The notes: a model not told the origin generated them from the letters alone. 44,104 nt of DNA from Pontibacter diazotrophicus (GCF_003367245.1 NZ_QRGR01000042.1:1-44104); one strand, 5' to 3'. Positions 1 to 8,999 are shown, numbered from the stretch's first letter. Numbers and translations: made by a program.

Positions 1-267
1 GGGATCTGCCCCTGCATCAATGAGTCAGGAACATCAATCCGAGGTTACAGGGGGATTAGCCGGATAGGTGACAAAAATATAAGAGCCACGCTCTACATGT
101 GTTCCATGGCAGCAAAGGTTTACAATAAAGGTTGCCGAGAGCTATATGAGCGGATGGTCGCGGCAGGGAAAGCAAAAAAAGTGGCTTTGGTAGCGGTGAT
201 CAATAAACTCCTTAAGCAGGTGTTTGGTATCGTAAATTCAGGGGAGGTTTACTGTGCAAATAGTTGA
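1..267 (+). CDS. IS110-family transposase, C-terminal fragment (cut by window edge)
   Basis: Frame 1 is open from the first base to the TGA at 265-267 and encodes about 88 residues. The residues run GICPCINESGTSIRG, then SRIGDKNIRATLYMCSMAA, which is the Transposase_20 region of IS110-family (DEDD) recombinases, including the conserved Ser-Gly...G and the IG...R.LY.AA pattern. The N-terminal RuvC-like half lies outside the window. IS110 elements have no clear terminal inverted repeats, so the element's right end cannot be fixed by eye. It lies somewhere after 267. The function would be IS excision and insertion guided by a bridge RNA, which some members encode next to the gene; no bridge RNA could be identified here. 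Confidence 0.85.
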   Translation, partial: GICPCINESGTSIRGYRGISRIGDKNIRATLYMCSMAAKVYNKGCRELYERMVAAGKAKKVALVAVINKLLKQVFGIVNSGEVYCANS

Positions 268-315
268 ATGTAACTGCTAAAAAACAGACGAAAACACTTG
301 CTTTTTGACACAGTT

Positions 316-384
316 CATAAGATGAGTTATAAGTGAAACTCCCTCCACAGGCTGGAATCGAAGGATAAGGTTTTGGTACTTTCC
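316..384 (+). repeat. Dispersed ~65-bp element, copy A
   Basis: This copy contains GTTAT, then GAAAC, then a CACAGGCTGGAAT core and a TAAGGTTTTGGTACT end, in that order and with similar spacing. Copy B (35905-35970, + strand) and copy C (21944-22011, - strand) have the same layout. It lies just downstream of the IS110 gene. The function is unknown; it could be an IS target or end, a MITE, or a structured RNA. Confidence 0.6.
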
Positions 385-391
385 AGTGATT

Positions 392-607
392 CTAAAGGCA
401 AAGCCTCTGCTGCCAGAGCGCCTTCACGCGCGGCACCAGCCACCCCACACTCACCTCGAGCAGGCGGGCGATGATCCTCAGCGAGAGCCGCTAGAGCAGC
501 AGGAACTACAACAATTCAGTCCGGCTGAAGAGCTTCTCCGGCTCCCGCTCTACAAACTGCCTATGCCAGTGGAGGCGCACCTCATAAACCCTTCCCCCAA
601 TACAGCG
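392..607 (-). pseudogene. Decayed IS1-like transposase fragment
   Basis: The minus strand read from 607 down gives RQFVEREPEKLFSRTE, then RLSLRIIARLLEVSVGWL and VKALWQQRL. This matches the zinc-ribbon end (RQFVE) and helix-turn-helix (SL..IAR...VS..W) of IS1-family InsA-type proteins. Two in-frame TAG stops interrupt it, one after ELL and one before RLSL. It has no start and lacks the catalytic domain, so it is a relic and not a gene. The open frame on the other strand here is only its shadow. Confidence 0.6.
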
Positions 608-699
608 TAAAAAAAATAGGACAATATCGAGCAGAATACTTAAAAAAGCACTGTTCGCATAGTAAACAGGTTTTTTACTGCTAACGAAACAAACTGATT

Positions 700-1149
700 A
701 TGAAAACAAAAATGATACAAACAACTCTCATTTTCCTGATTGCCAGTATTACTATAGTTTTTGCACAGGAATCTTCTGTCCCGCAGGGAGTGCAGGATGC
801 TTTTAAAAATAAATATCCGAACATGACTGCTCCTTCCTGGGACAGAGAAGATGATAATAAGTACGAGGCCACATTTAACAGAGACGGCAAGACCTATGAA
901 GCCAAATTTAGCGCTAATGGCGAATGGTTAAAAACAGAACGAGACGTCAACAGGTCAGAAGTGCCGCAGGCCGTATTGACTGCGCTTGCAAACTCGGAGT
1001 ATGCTGCCTGGGAACAGGGTGATAACTTTGACGAGGTGGAGACACCTGCACACGCAAAGCTATATAAAATTGAGGTTGAAAGAGGTGATCAGGAGTACAA
1101 TTTGTACTTCACACCCGAGGGTGAGCTGGTTAATCGGGAAAGAGATTAA
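700..1149 (+). CDS. Secreted PepSY-like (DUF2874-type) protein
   Basis: 149 residues. Residues 1-22 form a Sec signal peptide ending VFAQ, so the product is periplasmic or exported. The mature part holds two repeats of the PepSY-like pattern found in Bacteroidota: V(P)(Q)xVxxAFKNKYP...W......YEA.F..DG..Y.A.FS..GEWL.TE, followed by a second unit with ..YKIEVERGDQEYNLYFTPEGELV. Proteins of this type bind or inhibit proteases or act in envelope stress, but no specific role can be assigned. It is a single gene with its own terminator at 1188-1222 and no operon partner. The ATG at 700 follows an A-rich leader without a strong Shine-Dalgarno, which is usual in this phylum. Confidence 0.8.
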   Translation: MKTKMIQTTLIFLIASITIVFAQESSVPQGVQDAFKNKYPNMTAPSWDREDDNKYEATFNRDGKTYEAKFSANGEWLKTERDVNRSEVPQAVLTALANSEYAAWEQGDNFDEVETPAHAKLYKIEVERGDQEYNLYFTPEGELVNRERD

Positions 1150-1187
1150 GACGGTGATTCCCTAAAAGGTATACTTTAGCACAGCAG

Positions 1188-1222
1188 GAGGCTGCCCGTA
1201 CTTCCGGAGCAGCCTCTTTTAC
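1188..1222 (+). terminator. Rho-independent terminator of the PepSY-like gene
   Basis: The arms are GAGGCTGC (1188-1195) and GCAGCCTC (1209-1216), a perfect 8-bp stem followed by TTTTA. It sits about 40 bases after the stop codon at 1149. Confidence 0.75.
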
Positions 1223-1265
1223 CTTACAGTCTATGTATGGGTATAACACAGAAGACAAGATTGCC

Positions 1266-2318
1266 TTATTCCACCTCTGAGATCTCCCAGACGAGCTTCT
1301 GTAGGTCATTTTTCATTAAGTTGACACTTGATTCAAGTTGGTCGTGGAGGTTGGCGCGGATGCGTAACTCATCCGCCTTGTAGATACCGCCCTCTCCGAA
1401 GAGTAAATCCACCAGCCGCTGCTTTTCTTCCTCTTCCTTAGCCCCCAATTCTCCAGCTGACAGCCACCGGTTCAGCAAGTGTTCCCGCCGCGGGGTCTGC
1501 CCCTTTCCGCGAATGCCGGGCCGAGACAGGAAATGCCAGACGGTGGCCGGAAATATTTGTGATTCAGCTTCTCCATGCCATATATCGCCCAATGCGTTGC
1601 GCTCGTGTAAAAAGGGAACATCGGCCGCAGCGGATGTACGCATGCCAGTGTAGCTAAGACCAGCTGTCATCACACCAACAGCAATGCCTAAGGAGCGGTA
1701 AATCTTTTTACGCACCTTCAATATAGCCATTATCCCCGTGGCTACCGTACCCAGTGCCCCAAGCAGGATAGTCAGGAAGGTAAGCTGCTTAACACGCGAT
1801 TGAGCTGCGTCCAACAGGTAATCAGCGATTTGGTCAGCGCGTTCCTCCTCGCAATCCAACACAGCTGCGGTGCTGGAAATTTCCAACGAGACATCATCCA
1901 ACCGCTCGCTTATGCGCTGGCGAACCAGTAGCCGCTGCACCGATCCAGGGGATGTGGCTAACAGTTCCCTCAGCAGGGGCGCTACGCCACAGAGATTGGC
2001 CGTTTGGAGGGCATCATCTGAGAAGGTACGGGCGAGAAGAGAATCAGCGGCCAGTTCCGCATCTGACAGCACAGTATGGCCACGGGTAGTCATAACGTGC
2101 GTGCGGGTGGCACACTCACTTTCTTCAGGTATATTTTCAGGGTCTAAAGAAAGAGTAGCGGTGTTGCAGCTGCTAACTAGCAGAATTATGCCCAACAATA
2201 GACAGTAAATAGCAGGAAAGCGGGTGAAAGCAAAGAAATCAGTAGAGCGTAAAGCACAAGCAAGGCGCAGGGGCATCCAGATTTTAAAGTTGTAAACCCG
2301 CATTTGAACTATAATCAT
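1266..2318 (-). CDS. Uncharacterised membrane-anchored lipoprotein
   Basis: 350 residues, not recognised. A hydrophobic stretch (LLLGIILLVSSC) ends in a lipobox-like SSC at about residue 51, suggesting lipidation. ATG codons at residues 6 (2303) and 15 (2276) are alternative starts that would shorten the unusually long region before it. The mature part has a Cys-containing N-terminal half, then two hydrophobic segments at about residues 180-205 (LTILLGALGTVATGIMAI) and 210-228 (SLGIAVGVMTAGLSYTGM), then a charged C-terminal part rich in Glu and Lys (KEEEEKQ). Two membrane spans inside a lipoprotein is unusual, so it may instead be an inner-membrane protein. No operon partner is seen and the function is unknown. 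Confidence 0.6.
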   Translation of the reverse strand: MIIVQMRVYNFKIWMPLRLACALRSTDFFAFTRFPAIYCLLLGIILLVSSCNTATLSLDPENIPEESECATRTHVMTTRGHTVLSDAELAADSLLARTFSDDALQTANLCGVAPLLRELLATSPGSVQRLLVRQRISERLDDVSLEISSTAAVLDCEEERADQIADYLLDAAQSRVKQLTFLTILLGALGTVATGIMAILKVRKKIYRSLGIAVGVMTAGLSYTGMRTSAAADVPFLHERNALGDIWHGEAESQIFPATVWHFLSRPGIRGKGQTPRREHLLNRWLSAGELGAKEEEEKQRLVDLLFGEGGIYKADELRIRANLHDQLESSVNLMKNDLQKLVWEISEVE

Positions 2319-2491
2319 GATGAGAAAGCCTTTTAAGGTTACTTTCTTTTCTCTCTACGGTTCTAGTTGAGTATTGAAGAAGTCCAAACACTATTTCCAA
2401 TGCCTGATACGCTTGTACGAGTTAAGGAATAAAAGCTATCTGGAAGTCTATAGTAGCCACTCTTTCTCAAGAACAAGACCTAAAGTAGGGT

Positions 2492-2728
2492 TTATAGCTC
2501 TGTAAGGCTATTTTTGTCTTCACTCTGATGTTTTATAAAATACAAGGAACAGAGCCCGGAGCGGTGCTTCGGTAGTGGCCCAGGCAGGTAGATTGTAAGC
2601 CTGTACCCACTTTCCTTAAATAACCTTTTTTCTAGCTGCGCTTTAGCGAGCTGGGCCACCTTTTGCGCGTGGGTGTATATTTTTAGCTGCTCGTAATTAT
2701 CATAAAGTAGCTTATAGGCTACAAACAA
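2492..2728 (-). CDS. Doubtful small ORF
   Basis: 78 residues from a TTG codon, not recognised (YDNYEQLKIYTHAQKVAQLA...). Its 5' end lies inside the strong hairpin at 2723-2763, which would normally block expression from upstream, and the frame stays open through that hairpin. It is either a gene stump whose 5' part was replaced at the terminator, or a chance frame. The residue composition (helical, Lys/Gln/Ala-rich) is protein-like, which is the only reason to list it. Confidence 0.25.
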   Translation of the reverse strand: MFVAYKLLYDNYEQLKIYTHAQKVAQLAKAQLEKRLFKESGYRLTIYLPGPLPKHRSGLCSLYFIKHQSEDKNSLTEL

Positions 2729-2763
2729 GAAAGGCTCCTCACCGCGAGGAGCCTTTCTTGTTT
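2723..2763. terminator. Strong bidirectional terminator hairpin
   Basis: The arms are CAAGAAAGGCTCCTC (2726-2740) and GAGGAGCCTTTCTTG (2746-2760), 15 perfect base pairs extended by AAA/TTT to 18, with a 5-base loop. It has T-rich flanks on the + strand and A/T on the other. It would serve the minus-strand T9SS gene, whose stop is at 3057. Similar GGCTCCTC...GAGGAG hairpins recur at 34578-34610 and, broken, at about 40791-40810. Confidence 0.8.
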
Positions 2764-3056
2764 TCTAAAATCACTTAAACACACCCTTCCATACGGACAC
2801 ACATGTTTATGGATTAGCAAAAGTTGGGCGGGCGACAGACTTCAAAGCCGTATAACGCCTGCTATGTTAAGAAAGGAGCCACAGAGTAGGTTAACGGCTA
2901 ATACATAAGGTCATTATGGCTAAAATTTGCCGTTATTAAAAGAGTACGACTTGCTGGTCTCTTACCATAAAATCATTTAAACCAGAGTACTTTACCTCCC
3001 TGTTCTCACAAGAGGTAGCAATGAAGATTATTAGAACTATTACAAATATGTGGCAA

Positions 3057-6000
3057 CTAGAGCAATGTTATCTTCTTAATGATCATCCCGCGTTCAGATT
3101 TAACGTGTAAGGTATAGAGGCCAGGTTTTACCGACCTGATCTGCAGTTCCAGTTTTTCTGGCCGTGGCCCATCAACGGTGGTGGTATGGATTAACTTGCC
3201 TATTCTATCAAAGATTTCCACGGACTGCACATCAAAGTCGGCGTGCTGTAGATTAAGCGTGAAGTAGCCGGAGTTAGGATTCGGGTATACCTGTATGGCC
3301 TCTGCCGGCTGGAGCTCCACCACCACAAAGTCTGCGTTGCTATAGGCTTTACCACCATAGCCCGTTATCTGTACCTTGCCGGTTGTGGCACCGCGTGGAA
3401 CCCTTACCTTATACCTGTCGCCTGAGGCTTCCAGAACCAGCGCTTCCTGCCCGTTGAATGCGATCCTGTCCTGCAGCCCCTTAATGCCGAAGTGCTGGCC
3501 GCTGATCTCCACCACCGTTCCCACGCTTCCCTGTGCCGGCTGCATAGCCGTGAATCCCGGCCCTGGAATCACCTCGAAATGCGTAGCTGCCTGTCCGCCT
3601 GGTGTCTCTACTGTAATGAAGCCGGACGTTGCCTGCTCCGGCACCCGCACCATCAGTTGTTGAGGGGTTGCCTCCAGCACCTGCGCCACTACCTGTCCAA
3701 AAAGCACTTTGTTCCGTGCCTTGTCAGCGGCAAAATTTTCGCCTGTGATGGTGATAGAAACCCCTACAATGTCCGTCTCTTTGCTCAGTCTGCTGATGGC
3801 AGGTTTGTACCACACAGCAAAAGGAGCGGCGCTCATCGCCTCACCGCCTTTTGTGCTGATCCCGAAGGTACCTGTCGTGGCTCCGGCAGGAACCTTTACC
3901 GTTATCGAGTTGCCACTGTGGTGTATAATCTCGCATTCTAGGTCCCCCAGCCTTAGAACTCCGAACAGCTCCGGTTGCAGGTGCTGCCCCTGCAGGGTTA
4001 CCGTTTGGCCTACCAAACCCTCTGCAGGGCTGAAGGAGTTTAACACAGGTGGCTGGTAAACCTCAAAGGCTCCTGAAGTGTTGTTTCCACCGTCCGGGGT
4101 AATTACTTTTAAGGTTCCAGTAGTCGCACCTGCAGGTACCAGCACGCGCAGCTCTGAGGTGGTGGCGCTGACAACAGTGGCGGCTTTCCCGTTCAGGTAT
4201 ACTTTATTGTCGGTGGCATTGGCGACGAAGCGTTTGCCTGTGATGATGACCTCCGCACCAAACCTGCCGGCAGCAGGTTCAAAAGCCGCGATGGCCGGTG
4301 TGGCCAGCACATCCTCCAGGTTCATCCGCACCGCCTCGTTCACCACTGGTGGCATGTCGTAGATGCGGTTGACGGTGACGTTGGTGCGGATAGCAGAATT
4401 GAAGTCGAAGAAAATGTCGGCATAGTTCTCCACAGCAGTTTTCTCCGGCAGATCTGCTTTCGGTTTGATGCTGAACTGAATGTAGCCATGGCTGCCCGGC
4501 TCGTCGGTGGTACTGTCAGGCAGCATGATGTTGTCGAAGGTCCAGGTAAGCACCGGCTGGCCCTTGCCGCTCACCTCAAAGCGGGAGGCATGCGAAGCGG
4601 CCCAGACCTGCAGCGTACTCAGGTCCAGGTGCTCAGAAAGCGTGTCGACCACCACCACGCGGTAGGCTACATCGGTGCCCGTGTTCTGGAAGCGGATCTT
4701 GTACTTGAGCGCGGTGTTGGTAGGGGTATAGTTTTCAGATGTTCTTCCCACGGGTGTCACCAGCTTATCGTTTGGATCATAGGAGTCGGTAATCATCATG
4801 CACTCTTCCGATACTTCGGCTTCCTCGTCATCTGTTGGCATAAGATTCACTAAGCCAGAACTCACAATTGTGCCTGCATTGGCAGCGGTGCAGGCCTCTA
4901 TTGTCACGCTGGCTAGTGTATTGTCGCCGTTGCCATTCGGCTGGTCCGCCTCCAGTCGCCAGGTGTAGCCCATTGAAGGAACCCGTAGTACCATACTGTC
5001 GCCGGCGGCAAGGCGGAACTGCTCAATGGAGGATAGCTCTCCGTTGGCAAACTTGCGGAACAGTTCGTGCTGTTCCATGTCGGCTGCGCCGGAGTTGCGG
5101 ATGACGAAGCGAATCATACCTGACTCGGCGTCGCAGCGGCCGGTGATGGTGATGGTCGGTGTCGGTTGGGCAGGTTTGTTATTAGAAGGCGTCATCCAGG
5201 CGCGGGTGCAGACGGTGCGGCCACGCACGCTCTCGTCGCCGCATGTTACAATGTCTTCGATGGTGATCGTTCCACGCTGGCCGGCTGCCAGGTCACCCAC
5301 GGCGAATACATAAGTGCCATCCGGCAGGCGGGTATAGGCTTTGTCTGAAGCGGTCAACCCTACCTCCGCCGGGAGCTTTACATACACTTTGGCATCAGGT
5401 GCAGTGGCAAAACCGGAGTTGCTATAGCGAACGGTTGTGGTGCTTTCGAAGCAGCGACGTCGGCGGGTGGAGGAGACGCTGACGGAGAGGTAGGGAGAGA
5501 GTGTGACCCGGTTGCCGAAGTTGATGCCAGAGATAGCACCGCCAAGCGCCTCCACATCCACATTTTCTACATGCCCAGAGCCCGGACAGGAGGGGGCGAT
5601 TGCAAATCCAACTCTCTCCTCCAGTACCGGGCTAACGGTGTAAGTGCCAGGTGCCACATCAATCCTATAGTTGCCATCCGCATCTGTTATGCCAAAGAAG
5701 GGGCCAGGAGTTGCTATCACGACTGTGTTTTCGATGCCCCTGCCAGAACCACTCGGGTTACAGTCGGCACTGTTATTTTGATAGACTTTTCCGCTTATAG
5801 AATTAACGTAGGGAGAAGCAATCGTGTCTTTAACCTGAACGTAAAAGTTGTCCTCATAGAAGTTGCCTTCCGGACCATAGGTAGGAAAGGTGTGGCCGGA
5901 AACGTTGAATTCATATTTGAATGAACCAAATACGTGGCTTACCTTATCATGTGAGAGCAGAATCTTGGAGCCTTTCGCGCTATTCCCCTGGCCCAGGCTG

Positions 6001-7145
6001 GACGTCCAGTTATGGGTGCCGTCCTGGTTAAAGCTGGCTATAACAGGCTTGCTTTCATAGTAGGAACCACCATAGTCTTCGTAGCCCGTTACATGTAGTT
6101 TTCCCAAGCTGTAGGCGATGCTGGTAAACATGCAGAAGCCCTTAGAGAGGCCCGCCTCCTTTGCCCAGAGTACTTCCCCATTGGTATCCATTTTTACTAC
6201 CAGGGCGTCTCTCACGTCAGCGCGATTCGGGAGTGGATGGGAACCAAACGTGGAGCTATAGGCATAGGTGCCGGCTATGTACATGTCACCAAACTCATCA
6301 AAAACAACATCGCTGGCTTCTGAATAGCTTTTGTATTCACCATAAATTTTAGCCCACACCTCTTCACCGTCCCGGGTGTACTTTATAGCGAGCAACCGCT
6401 CATAACCATAGCCCGTGCTCAAACTAAATTCCCCAAACTTACCGGAATACATCATAGAACCTACCAGCACTATGTTTCCTTCCTTGTCAAAAGCGATGGA
6501 TTTGGCGTGTGAATCGAGGCTATCTCCTGTTCCGGCCTTCACCCAAATCAATTTACCATCTGGACTAAACTTGGCCAGGAAAGCGGAGGAGCCACAGCAC
6601 ATCCTCTCCCGAAGTCTTAAATCAAATACGAACCAGCCGCTTATATCACCAGCCACGTAAACATTACCCGCTTTATCCACCAAAACTTTATTACCTGCAA
6701 AGGTAGAGCTGGAACCCTCAGTAACTTTCCAGATTAACCTGAAGTCCGGGTCAAGTTTGGCAACTACGAAAGAATACGAAAACTCCCTTCCTGTAATGTA
6801 AATATTGCCGGCTTTGTCTATCGCTATTGAATTAAGGTAGTTTCCTATATTACTTACATTTCTCTGTCCTTTAAGCTTGCCCGTTTTATCAAAGATCATA
6901 ACCATGTAATCAGAGTAAAGGGCAGATCTTGTGGTGTCAGGTGTAATGATATCACCCCAATTAGGTCCCGGATATTCTGACCGCCCCAGGCTCATGAGCA
7001 CATACATATCCCCGTTCTCTGCTGTGGCGGCATCTGCTATACGGTCGTTTTCTATGCTACTGAAAATTACTGGTTGAATGGCTACCTGGGCAAATGCAGT
7101 TATGGAGAGTGAAGTGAAAAAGCAAAAAAGTATAAATGCTCTCAT
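3057..7145 (-). CDS. Giant secreted T9SS cargo protein with beta-propeller, IPT/TIG repeats and sorting domain
   Basis: 1362 residues with signal peptide 1-19 (ending AFAQ). Regions in order: about 30-440, SBBP-type beta-propeller repeats (recurrent DKAGN(I/V)Y(I/V)(A/T)G and FSPDGKLIW); about 449-535, a carboxypeptidase-regulatory or SdrD-B-like domain (GFGITDADGNYRIDVAPGTYTV type); about 550-770, beta-rich modules; about 782-935, a DUF7619-type module (YKIRFQNTGTDVAY...VVDTL, YADIFFDFNSAIRTN); about 950-1278, four IPT/TIG repeats (FEPAAGRFGAEVIITGK..F; VPAGATTG); 1285-1362, a type A sorting domain (VYPNPNSGYFTL ... GLYTLHVKSERG...KKITLL). It is predicted to be exported by Sec, moved by T9SS and attached to the cell surface or released. 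No catalytic motif is seen; adhesion or matrix binding is an inference. It is monocistronic. Confidence 0.9.
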   Translation of the reverse strand: MRAFILFCFFTSLSITAFAQVAIQPVIFSSIENDRIADAATAENGDMYVLMSLGRSEYPGPNWGDIITPDTTRSALYSDYMVMIFDKTGKLKGQRNVSNIGNYLNSIAIDKAGNIYITGREFSYSFVVAKLDPDFRLIWKVTEGSSSTFAGNKVLVDKAGNVYVAGDISGWFVFDLRLRERMCCGSSAFLAKFSPDGKLIWVKAGTGDSLDSHAKSIAFDKEGNIVLVGSMMYSGKFGEFSLSTGYGYERLLAIKYTRDGEEVWAKIYGEYKSYSEASDVVFDEFGDMYIAGTYAYSSTFGSHPLPNRADVRDALVVKMDTNGEVLWAKEAGLSKGFCMFTSIAYSLGKLHVTGYEDYGGSYYESKPVIASFNQDGTHNWTSSLGQGNSAKGSKILLSHDKVSHVFGSFKYEFNVSGHTFPTYGPEGNFYEDNFYVQVKDTIASPYVNSISGKVYQNNSADCNPSGSGRGIENTVVIATPGPFFGITDADGNYRIDVAPGTYTVSPVLEERVGFAIAPSCPGSGHVENVDVEALGGAISGINFGNRVTLSPYLSVSVSSTRRRRCFESTTTVRYSNSGFATAPDAKVYVKLPAEVGLTASDKAYTRLPDGTYVFAVGDLAAGQRGTITIEDIVTCGDESVRGRTVCTRAWMTPSNNKPAQPTPTITITGRCDAESGMIRFVIRNSGAADMEQHELFRKFANGELSSIEQFRLAAGDSMVLRVPSMGYTWRLEADQPNGNGDNTLASVTIEACTAANAGTIVSSGLVNLMPTDDEEAEVSEECMMITDSYDPNDKLVTPVGRTSENYTPTNTALKYKIRFQNTGTDVAYRVVVVDTLSEHLDLSTLQVWAASHASRFEVSGKGQPVLTWTFDNIMLPDSTTDEPGSHGYIQFSIKPKADLPEKTAVENYADIFFDFNSAIRTNVTVNRIYDMPPVVNEAVRMNLEDVLATPAIAAFEPAAGRFGAEVIITGKRFVANATDNKVYLNGKAATVVSATTSELRVLVPAGATTGTLKVITPDGGNNTSGAFEVYQPPVLNSFSPAEGLVGQTVTLQGQHLQPELFGVLRLGDLECEIIHHSGNSITVKVPAGATTGTFGISTKGGEAMSAAPFAVWYKPAISRLSKETDIVGVSITITGENFAADKARNKVLFGQVVAQVLEATPQQLMVRVPEQATSGFITVETPGGQAATHFEVIPGPGFTAMQPAQGSVGTVVEISGQHFGIKGLQDRIAFNGQEALVLEASGDRYKVRVPRGATTGKVQITGYGGKAYSNADFVVVELQPAEAIQVYPNPNSGYFTLNLQHADFDVQSVEIFDRIGKLIHTTTVDGPRPEKLELQIRSVKPGLYTLHVKSERGMIIKKITLL

Positions 7146-7543
7146 AGGCTAAAAATGAACGTCGGTTATGAAGTATAGGTGATTCAGTAACAGGCTCTAA
7201 AGGTAGATATTTTAAATATAATATATAGTTTCTACACAACAATCTTGCTGTTGAAGTATATTTCCCAGCTTTATCCGGCTTGCAATGGTTTGCTGTCACA
7301 CAAAGCGGGGAGTTCTTGATAAGGATTAAGGGGTATTTTCTATTGCGCCCGTTCATGATAATTAACACAAAGTGTTGCCCATCATTCCTGGCCCTTCTGG
7401 CTACTTCTGTACCCTTCTAAAGTGTTGCTGTTATGTTGCCTCGTCCTGATATAGATTGACAAACTTTTCCCAGAAAACGTGAAGATTTTGAGACGGCTTA
7501 TAGGGTCTCTTCTATTTTGACCGTTTAAGCCGAGCAACGCTTA

Positions 7544-7612
7544 GTGCTGCTGTTGCTGGGTTGTTGCTGGCTGTTGCTGGGCTGTTGCTGGGCTGTTGCT
7601 GGCTGTTGCTGC
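7544..7612. repeat. Short tandem repeat, unit TGTTGCTGG(G)C
   Basis: At least five near-perfect copies of GTTGCTGG spaced 10-12 bases apart (units at about 7552, 7562, 7573, 7584 and 7595), with degenerate copies before and after. The unit length varies because the run of G is 1 to 3 bases. Neither strand gives a convincing protein across it. Confidence 0.75.
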
Positions 7613-7883
7613 ATCATTTTTGGGCCTTGCTAAGCCTTGCTGGAGCCTTGGCGGCTCAGCAACAGGTGTAATAAAAAGCTGCAGCATGACCGTTCACAGC
7701 CGGTTATGGCGGGAATCAACCTACTCTACCGCTCAATAGCTTCTTTTACTGCTGCGGAGTGCCGCTTTTGATGTGTGATGTTGTGTCCCTTTTGTTGACA
7801 TAGTGCTGCACAGTAGGAGGTGCGTTTAAAACAGCGGTACTTTTTTGCCTCCTGCCGCATCGCCTGGCTTTCAGCGGAACAAG

Positions 7884-7911
7884 AAAGGCTGCCTTTATCG
7901 GGCAGCCTTTC
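7884..7911. terminator. Orphan terminator-like hairpin
   Basis: AAAGGCTGCC pairs with GGCAGCCTTT around a 6-7-base loop and is followed by CCTTTT on the + strand. No intact gene precedes it on +, so it may be what is left of a deleted gene. Confidence 0.55.
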
Positions 7912-8123
7912 CTTTTACAAAGCATAAGTCCGCAGGGACCATTTATGATGAAAAGAGCAGAAAGCTCTTGAGGCGCGCAAGGTAGTCAATATTCATATAT
8001 CCAAGCATATCACCGGCAGTCTCTTTTCAAAGCAGGGCAACCTCTTGGGAAACTTACCTAATGTGCGCTTTGCTCTGGTTGAAATGCAGTCACAGAAACC
8101 GGGGGTATTTTAATACGGCCTAA

Positions 8124-8996
8124 GAGGCTGTTTTGATTTCATTTAGATAATTTCTTAAGCATGATGTGTATCATGGTAATCTGTATCATTGTCTCGGCTG
8201 ACTTGGTGCTGCGTTCATAGTCCTTGGAGAGCCTTCGGTAGAGGTTAAACCAGCCGAAGGTGCGCTCCACAATCCATCGTTTGGGCAAGGCCACAAAAGC
8301 CTTCTTGTGAATCTTGTTCACTATTTGAAGTCTCCAGCCCAACAACTGGAAGGTGCTCCTGACCCAGTCCCGCATCCTTTGCCCGCCGTAGCCCTGGTCG
8401 GCGAAGAAGACCCGGAGCCTGCTAAATTGGGCTATCCTGGAGGCTATGCGCAGGAGCAGGTACATTCCTCCCCGCCGCTCACTGATGTCGGCCCGGTGCA
8501 CAATCACCATTATCATCAGCCCCAGCGTGTCCACCACCAGGTGCCGCTTGCGCCCTTTTATCCGCTTGGCCGCGTCATAGCCCCTTTGCCCTCCCTGTTC
8601 AGCGGTCTTCACGCTCTGCGAGTCTAGAATGCCCACGCTCGGGGAGTCTGCCTTTCCGTGCTTGCCCCTGACCTTGCTGCGCAGGCTCTCATGGAGCAAA
8701 TCCCACACGCCGTTCTGGCGCCATTTGCGGTAATAGTAGTAGACTGTCTGCCAGGGCGGAAGCTCCAGGGGCATCATGCGCCACTGAATGCCTCCTTTGC
8801 TCACATAGAAGATGGCATCAAGAATGCTGCGCAGCGGCCAGATGCGCTTCCTGTCAAGTGTTTCATCTTCTAGTATCTTTTCTATACATTGCCATTGGGT
8901 GTCGGTTAAATCACTGGGGTAAGCCATAAGTCTGCAAACTTTTCTTACCCAACAGCCGGCACCTGCTTTTTTATCCAGCTAAATCAAAACAGCCTC
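8124..8996 (-). mobile_element. Complete IS5-family insertion sequence
   Basis: 873 bp bounded by 16-bp perfect terminal inverted repeats (GAGGCTGTTTTGATTT at 8124-8139 and its complement at 8981-8996). It is flanked by a direct TAA at 8121-8123 and 8997-8999. A 3-bp TNA-type duplication fits the IS1031-like branch of IS5. The single transposase gene fills the element. Intact ends, an intact frame and an intact target duplication indicate a recent insertion. Confidence 0.92.
8139..8927 (-). CDS. IS5-family DDE transposase
   Basis: 262 residues, full length for the IS1031-like branch. The N-terminal DUF4096-type region (LTDTQWQCIEKIL ... RSILDAIFYVSKGGIQWRMMP) is followed by the DDE_Tnp_1 catalytic core. 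The first Asp is in ILDSQSVKT (about residue 101), the second in FFADQGYGG (about 176), and the Glu in WIVERTFGWFNLYRRLSKDYE (about 220). It catalyses cut-and-paste transposition of its own element. The start at 8927 (MAYPSDLTDTQW) is the usual family start and lies about 54 bases inside the right repeat. No frameshift is seen. Confidence 0.93.
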   Translation of the reverse strand: MAYPSDLTDTQWQCIEKILEDETLDRKRIWPLRSILDAIFYVSKGGIQWRMMPLELPPWQTVYYYYRKWRQNGVWDLLHESLRSKVRGKHGKADSPSVGILDSQSVKTAEQGGQRGYDAAKRIKGRKRHLVVDTLGLMIMVIVHRADISERRGGMYLLLRIASRIAQFSRLRVFFADQGYGGQRMRDWVRSTFQLLGWRLQIVNKIHKKAFVALPKRWIVERTFGWFNLYRRLSKDYERSTKSAETMIQITMIHIMLKKLSK

Positions 8997-8999
8997 TAA

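Larger units (their letters stand above)
7146..8120. other. Non-coding stretch before the IS5 element
   Basis: No convincing gene on either strand. It contains the AT-rich upstream region of the T9SS gene (about 7150-7360), the TGTTGCTGG tandem repeat (7544-7612), a GC-rich tract with more TTGCTGG-like words to about 7670, and an orphan terminator at 7884-7911. Confidence 0.6.

Noticed and set aside
316..384. Known riboswitch class for the dispersed element
   Set aside because: I could not match its conserved words to any riboswitch consensus I know, and copies do not consistently precede a gene.
386..610. Open frame on the plus strand, 74 codons
   Set aside because: It is the shadow of the IS1-like relic on the minus strand; its residues show no domain pattern.
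7544..7612. CRISPR array
   Set aside because: Unit of about 10-12 bases and no unique spacers; it is a simple tandem repeat.
8307..8873. Open frames on the plus strand inside the IS5 transposase
   Set aside because: They are antisense shadows of a GC-rich coding region; the minus frame has the DDE motifs.
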